From assembly GCF_905147045.1 (NCBI RefSeq), contig NC_065904.1, positions 372,001-436,000 on the forward strand: a stretch of DNA of 64,000 bases, written 5' to 3'. Under the pieces are notes generated by a model. It was not told the origin of the DNA and did not search any database. It saw only the letters and a program-made list of their open reading frames with translations. Both the position numbers and the translations under genes were made by a program. Source of the DNA: Nymphalis io (lineage: Eukaryota > Arthropoda > Insecta > Lepidoptera > Nymphalidae). Below are positions 58,863-64,000 of the stretch, piece after piece (position 1 is the stretch's first letter; each line of letters opens with the position of its first letter).

Positions 58863-59289
58863 CTATATACATATGTATATATTATTTATATGTAGCTACA
58901 TACATATTAATAAAACTGTGTTATTTCGTATATTACGCGTCACTCTTTTTATATTAGTATCTAAATAGTTTATTGATATTGTAAAATTCATATCTTTGTT
59001 GTGTACAGAAAAAAATATTATACAATTATTATATACATATAAAAAACAACTGAAAGTCAAAAATGTGAATATTTATTGTTCAAAAGGTAATAATATATAT
59101 CCAGTGTTGCCGCTGCGTATTATTTTTTTTATCATCTTTTCCTTTTCGAGTTTACTCTTTGGATAATGTGTACCCATGTCTTGCATGATTGCGCAAAAAA
59201 CCTCGGACAAGAGATAAGGAATTGCTTAAAATCTGTCACTATTTATTCAACTAGGAAGTAAACATAATATAATAAGTTCAGAAAATGAT
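58863..59289. other. AT-rich spacer
   Basis: Nothing is recognisable here. Confidence 0.35.
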
Positions 59290-59600
59290 TTTAGTACTGT
59301 ACAGTAACAGCCTGTTAATGTTCCACAGCTGGGCTAAGGCTGGGCTCATCCTCTCCCTGTTTGAGGAGAAGGTTTGGAGTTTATTCGACCACGCTGCTCC
59401 AATGCGGGTTGGTAGAATACACATGTGGCATAATTTCAATGATATTATACACATGCAGGTTTCCTCACTATGTTTTCCTTGTTATTATAAACACAAATTA
59501 AGCACATGAAAATTCAGTGGTACCAGCCCTGGTTTGAACTCACGATCATCGGTTAAGATTCAGGCGTTCTTACCACTAGGCCATCTTGGCTTTAGTACTG
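59290..59600 (-). mobile_element. SINE family A with 10-bp TSD
   Basis: The duplication tttagtactg is perfect (59290-59299, 59591-59600). The element is on the minus strand with its head complement ending gccatcttggc at 59590. Confidence 0.94.
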
Positions 59601-60351
59601 AACGTAAATTAAATCGAGTTTCTTGGTTAAATTTATCAATCGATGAATCTACCAACGTCTTAAAAATCATGTTTTCGTATTTTTATTATTTATCAATAAC
59701 CAAAGAAACCCACAAAACATAAACATTCTACATTTATGAAACAGTAAACAAACTCGTTTGCTTCAAGCCGCCTCTGTAAGGACACTAAAAACAAACATAT
59801 TGATTATCGAGACTATATAATTTAATTTAATTATGACAACGATTCACGAGACGTTAAAAGAGATACTTTATGGAACCATATCGAAATCAAACGCATTATA
59901 AAGTTTTAAAATCATTTTAAAGTTAATTAATATCGTTTGAGAATTTCATACTTTTGGACCTTTTCAAATTTATATAAAGGTGATAAACGTTTTGCGAGAA
60001 CATTTATTATAACTTAATTAAATAATACATATTTAAGATATCCACTTATATATTTTAAGGTCGATAATGTATTTGACGCGCCTTAAACGATAAGTTACAT
60101 ATTAAAAGGTATTTTGTAAACGATATAGGTAGACACCAAAAATAAAATCGTTTAAGATTACATTCATTGTAAACGAATTTGTCTTATTGGAAAAGACGAA
60201 AAGAAAAACTCAGGAACCTGTGTAGGTTCTACTCAAAGTTATTTCAAATCGAAATTACATGAGAATAATCGAGAAATTGGCGCTATGTAAACACAGCTTG
60301 AAATAATGTTGACAAATGTTATAATTTCATACAAGATATACAAAGTCTTGT
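59601..60351. other. AT-rich stretch, presumed 3' region of the zinc finger gene
   Basis: No exon is visible. On the minus strand an AATAAA lies at 60008-60003, about 345 nt after the stop codon, and may be the poly(A) signal. Confidence 0.35.
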
Positions 60352-62593
60352 CTATCTTAACAACATTAGACTAGAGGTAACATCGTGGTGTCGTCCAAAT
60401 CTTCTGGCGCACGTTTCCTGGTGTAACTCACAGCAATATGCTCGAACGAATGGCTGTCCGCAGTACCGGCATCGGAAAAGTCCAGGTGTCTTCCTCGCTT
60501 TGTCCAAAACGTGACGACAAATGCAGCAATCTCTGATAAATAATAAATAACAAACCAATAGATGTGATAAAAGTGATTGCATTATAAAAATCATGCTCCA
60601 ATTAAACTTTAAAATTCATTGAGTACCGTCATAATTAATATAACTTGTTTTTAACGGCAGCTTTATTGCACTAATATAATGATTATTTTAGTGCCAGTGT
60701 AATTTTTTAAATATTTTTTATTCCTTTGATTGATTTTTTAATATAATAAAAAAATAAACGATCACAGCTGCTCACTTAACCAAACATTATAAATTTTGGT
60801 TTTTTACCATAATATTAAAAATATAACTTGGTTTTTCTCATACCACCCTAACCGCCCACAAACTAAAGCGAGGATATCAAAAAAGGATTTACTCACTTAG
60901 TTTCACCCAGATTATGCCCTCGGATATGATCACTCAATTTAGATGGCTTATTGAAATCCGCACCGCAAATATTACAAACGTAGTGCGACTCTATACTCCT
61001 CGTTGCTTGAGGGAATTGGAGGAATGACAAATATGAATAGCAATCAATATTTGGCATGTACGACAAGAAACTTTTCAAAGTGTCTGTCGATATTCTCAGC
61101 AGACCCAAGAAGCTTAAAGGATCCGTGTTCACAGCTATCGTCATTCGTTGCTGAGGGTAATCGTATACTGGAGTACAAATTTCATCTATAATAAGTTCTT
61201 TATGTTCAGAACATGTATTTTGGTTTGAAAGTGACTTGGTAACTTCGGTTGAACAGTCTCTAGTTGGAACTTCATAAGTAATTTGTGCAGAGCGTGGTTG
61301 ATTTTTCAATTTGTTACTAAATTGTACATCTTTAGTTAATTTTATACTTTTGGACTTTTCTATATCTTCTTGGATTTTTTTATTTACTTGTTTTAAGTAA
61401 CACCGATTTAATATAAATTTACGTTCAGTATCTAGTTCAGTTCTATCAAATTTATCTTTTGTTTTGTGTTTGCTAAATGAAGTGTTTTCAATTAAATATA
61501 TTTCACTGTTGTTATTTGATGCACATTTCATATATTCAAATTGTATATTTTTGTCATCGTTTTTTATTTTCCTCTGTTTACGTATATTAATTTCATCGAT
61601 AAATTTATTTATCGAGTTGATAAGTATTTCAAGTTTAGTATCTATGTTTATCAATGATAATTTCTTCATATTGTTAGGATTTCCTTGTAATTTTTCGTCT
61701 TCTATATCTTTTACGAATCTCTGCTTCTGCTCCATTTCGTACGCCGTGCTTGCTGTAGCTTTGTCGTCGTATTTATGATTAATTAGATGCGGATACAACT
61801 TTATATCTGCTTTAACTGAAATCATTTCGTCAAAACTTGTGGCACGGCTGTGACAAAATATTCTATTATAACTTGGAATGTATTTATATACTTCTGTATT
61901 GATAGCTTTATCGATTCTTCTACGATATGCTCTATTTTTAACGAACAAATATTTATCGTTTAAATTAGTAGTATCATTATTTAATAATTGCTTATTTCGT
62001 CTTTCCTTATCCATCATTATCAGTCTTCCTTGAGAAGAAGTAGGATAGCAGTATGAATCTCTATCATGAGGTAAGTATTTATTAACTTGCGATTGTCTTA
62101 CACTATTTTCGTTTAATTGACGATAATACGTACAATTAGATTTAGATTCATCATAAGTTCCGTAAAATTTTTGTAACAAATGCTTACATGGTCTAGACGG
62201 AACGCAAGAAAACCTAGTTTTATAAAAATCATTGTAGATATCAGGAGTGATATACTCTCCGGATTCCTTAACTGAGGGTGTGTGCCTTGCTTCATCGTTT
62301 TTTAATGCATGTTTGTTTTTTAATTCATTTATAAAGTTATTCCAGCTAACCGTTTCTTTTTCTTTTTGTCTAGCAACAGCGAGGTTTTTAACTAAGCGTT
62401 TTAGCCTGGCATTCCTTTCCATTGTTTTGTATATAAATTGTTCATTATAATAACTAAGTACTGGACGACAATAAGTTGTCTTATCTTGATACACTTTTTC
62501 ATTCGATGTCAATCTCATGTCCATGCCGTTTGGTAAAGTTTGTATATTATTATACCAATTGCATGTAAATTCATTTCTATAATCATAATTCAT
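60352..62593 (-). CDS. Two-exon zinc finger protein (about 625 aa), unassigned
   Basis: Exon 1 runs 62593-60897 and ends AA|gtgagt. Exon 2 runs 60532-60352 after the acceptor tttatcag. The join restores a lysine codon in frame, and the intron is 364 bp. An in-frame TAG lies 24 nt before the ATG, so the start is well supported unless a 5' exon exists. Residues 1-535 are hydrophilic and rich in Lys, Asn, Tyr and Arg, without a recognised domain. A C2H2 finger occupies residues 540-560 (C-x2-C-x12-H-x3-H, CNICGADFNKPSKLSDHIRG). Exon 2 adds a cysteine cluster (CCICRHV, 568-571) and a C2HC finger at 587-607 (C-x2-C-x12-H-x3-C). It is probably a nuclear nucleic-acid-binding or protein-binding factor, by inference from the fingers. 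Its orthologue is unknown to me. Plus-strand frames inside it are shadows. Confidence 0.88.
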
Positions 62594-63879
62594 TATTTCT
62601 TCTATTATTCCACTCCTACTTAGGCTTCATTCGCTATTTATTTATATCTGTGGCTCGGCACAGAATCCGACAATTGTAATTTTACAAATATTGCGTGACC
62701 TGTATTTATATACAAATGATGACTGTTTATTTCAAAGAGAGTTTTATTAAGTACTTATATATGTATACAACTTTAAAATAACACGCAACATATCTGTAAT
62801 GATACCAGTGCTCTTTCCGTTAGAATTGATTTGCTTATTTGAAATTTTCTTTTAAACAACTTTATTTGTGCAAGGTTCCACTCGTCCAAGATAGCAAAAA
62901 TATTTTCATTAACCGATTATTCCTTTAATTTATAAGGCATTCATACTAAACTATACATATTTATCCACGAAAATTTACAAAGAGACACTCAACAATAATT
63001 TAAATGTCGGCTTTGTCCCAAAATGTCACTTTGACGTCCCAGTTTACTGTTATACGATTGGTTTAAAAAACCTCTTTGATTGAAAATTTATTAAAAGTCA
63101 CACAATGCCCTCGAAAAGGTTCCCCGAGTGTGGATGGCCAAAGAATGTTCTTAAAACGATAAATTTTCATTTTTAAGTTATAACAAAAATGTAAATAAAG
63201 ACGTTGCAGTCCTAATGCGCCCTAACGAAACAATGTTATGGAGTTAAGGACCTCTGAGAATTTGCAGAGGAGTGTGTGGCCTCATCGAGCCTTGTTATAA
63301 GGTAAATTAAATTCTAAATAACATATTTAAAAAATGTTCCGTATGTTTTTGCAATGGCTTTTAAAAACTAAAATTACGAAAGCAAAATTGATAATAACTT
63401 TATTCAAGTAACCTTTTAATAATACTTTTGAATTCTGATTTAACAAGATTAATTTAACGTTAAGTCCGACAAGAAATTGAGTAATTATAACAATAATATT
63501 AAATAATAAACATTACTTTACATACAAAAATATATTATTCGAAATAATGAGAACTAAACTAAGTACCAATGTATCGAAGGCACAATTAATTAGAGATATA
63601 ATTTTATAAAACGGTACCCTAATCTTTGATAACTCAGACCACCTAAAACTCGGGCAATAAAATAAAAATAATATGATAAAACTTGGATATAACTTATGCC
63701 TTATCGACCCAAACAGTGCAGAAGCAAACTGCCTTAATTATAACATTAAATTAAAATACGATTATTTCGAATACCTTAACCCACAATTGAAATATAAAAA
63801 TATACGAAACCAACAAAATAATCCATGTATATATTTTTGTATTATCCACATATAGTTAATTATTTGTTGATGCAAACAG
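62594..63879. other. AT-rich stretch upstream of the zinc finger gene
   Basis: It should contain the promoter or 5' leader of the minus-strand gene. TATA-like sequences occur (for example tatataaatac on the minus strand near 62715), but without a convincing initiator. Nothing else is recognised. Confidence 0.35.
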
Positions 63880-64000
63880 CAATGATTTTTGTTCCAGTTT
63901 GAAGCCAGTGTAACTACAAACACAAGGGACATACAAGTAACATCATAGTTTCTGAGATTGGTGGCGCGTTTAAGATTTAGGGGATGGTTAATATTTAATC
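63880..64000 (-). repeat. Interspersed repeat family B, running off the window
   Basis: It contains gttccagtttgaagccagtg, aacacaagggacata and gagattggtggcgcgtttaa in minus-strand order, with deletions. Confidence 0.75.

Noticed and set aside
61464..61778. 104-codon plus-strand open frame
   Set aside because: It is antisense to the long zinc finger exon, whose lysine/asparagine codons create few stops on the other strand.

Overview
The window is AT-rich animal nuclear DNA from a moth or butterfly. The evidence is its interspersed repeats: three SINE families with tRNA-like heads, a fourth short repeat carried in both orientations, and tails of insect LINEs. These look lepidopteran, possibly nymphalid, but the species cannot be fixed from sequence alone. 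There is no bacterial gene layout, CRISPR array, rRNA gene or intact tRNA gene.

Coding content is sparse. Two plus-strand exons at 5761-5874 and 6547-6675 encode most of a PET domain of a Prickle-type planar cell polarity protein. They splice in phase 0 and should lead into LIM domains, but I found no LIM exon in the remaining 57 kb, so most of the window is probably one very large intron (or intron plus flank). At the other end, a two-exon minus-strand gene (62593 to 60352) encodes a protein of about 625 residues with a C2H2 finger and a C2HC finger at its C terminus. Between them lie weaker candidates: an intronless 62-codon ORF (52331-52519), a signal-peptide-like exon (45395-45509) that starts on a juxtaposed acceptor/donor resembling a recursive splice site, and a TATA plus initiator core promoter with a 33-codon ORF (18800-18988).

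Most of the rest is mobile DNA. SINE family A (tRNA head, about 300 bp) has around 15 recognisable copies, several with perfect 9-13 bp target-site duplications. Two of them show twin-priming structure: 9007-9122 has an inverted 5' part, and 10033-10346 carries an antisense piece of tRNA-Gln. Family B is a 280 bp repeat without an obvious tRNA head; families C and D are SINEs with minus-strand tRNA-like heads. There is a 5'-truncated jockey-like LINE (19143-20225) and an internally deleted mariner with intact TIRs and TA duplication (29675-30578), whose deletion junction is a perfect 12-bp foldback.

The remaining AT-rich stretches hold microsatellites and a handful of GC-rich blocks that stand out from their surroundings and may be enhancers or promoters. 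Their function is inference only.
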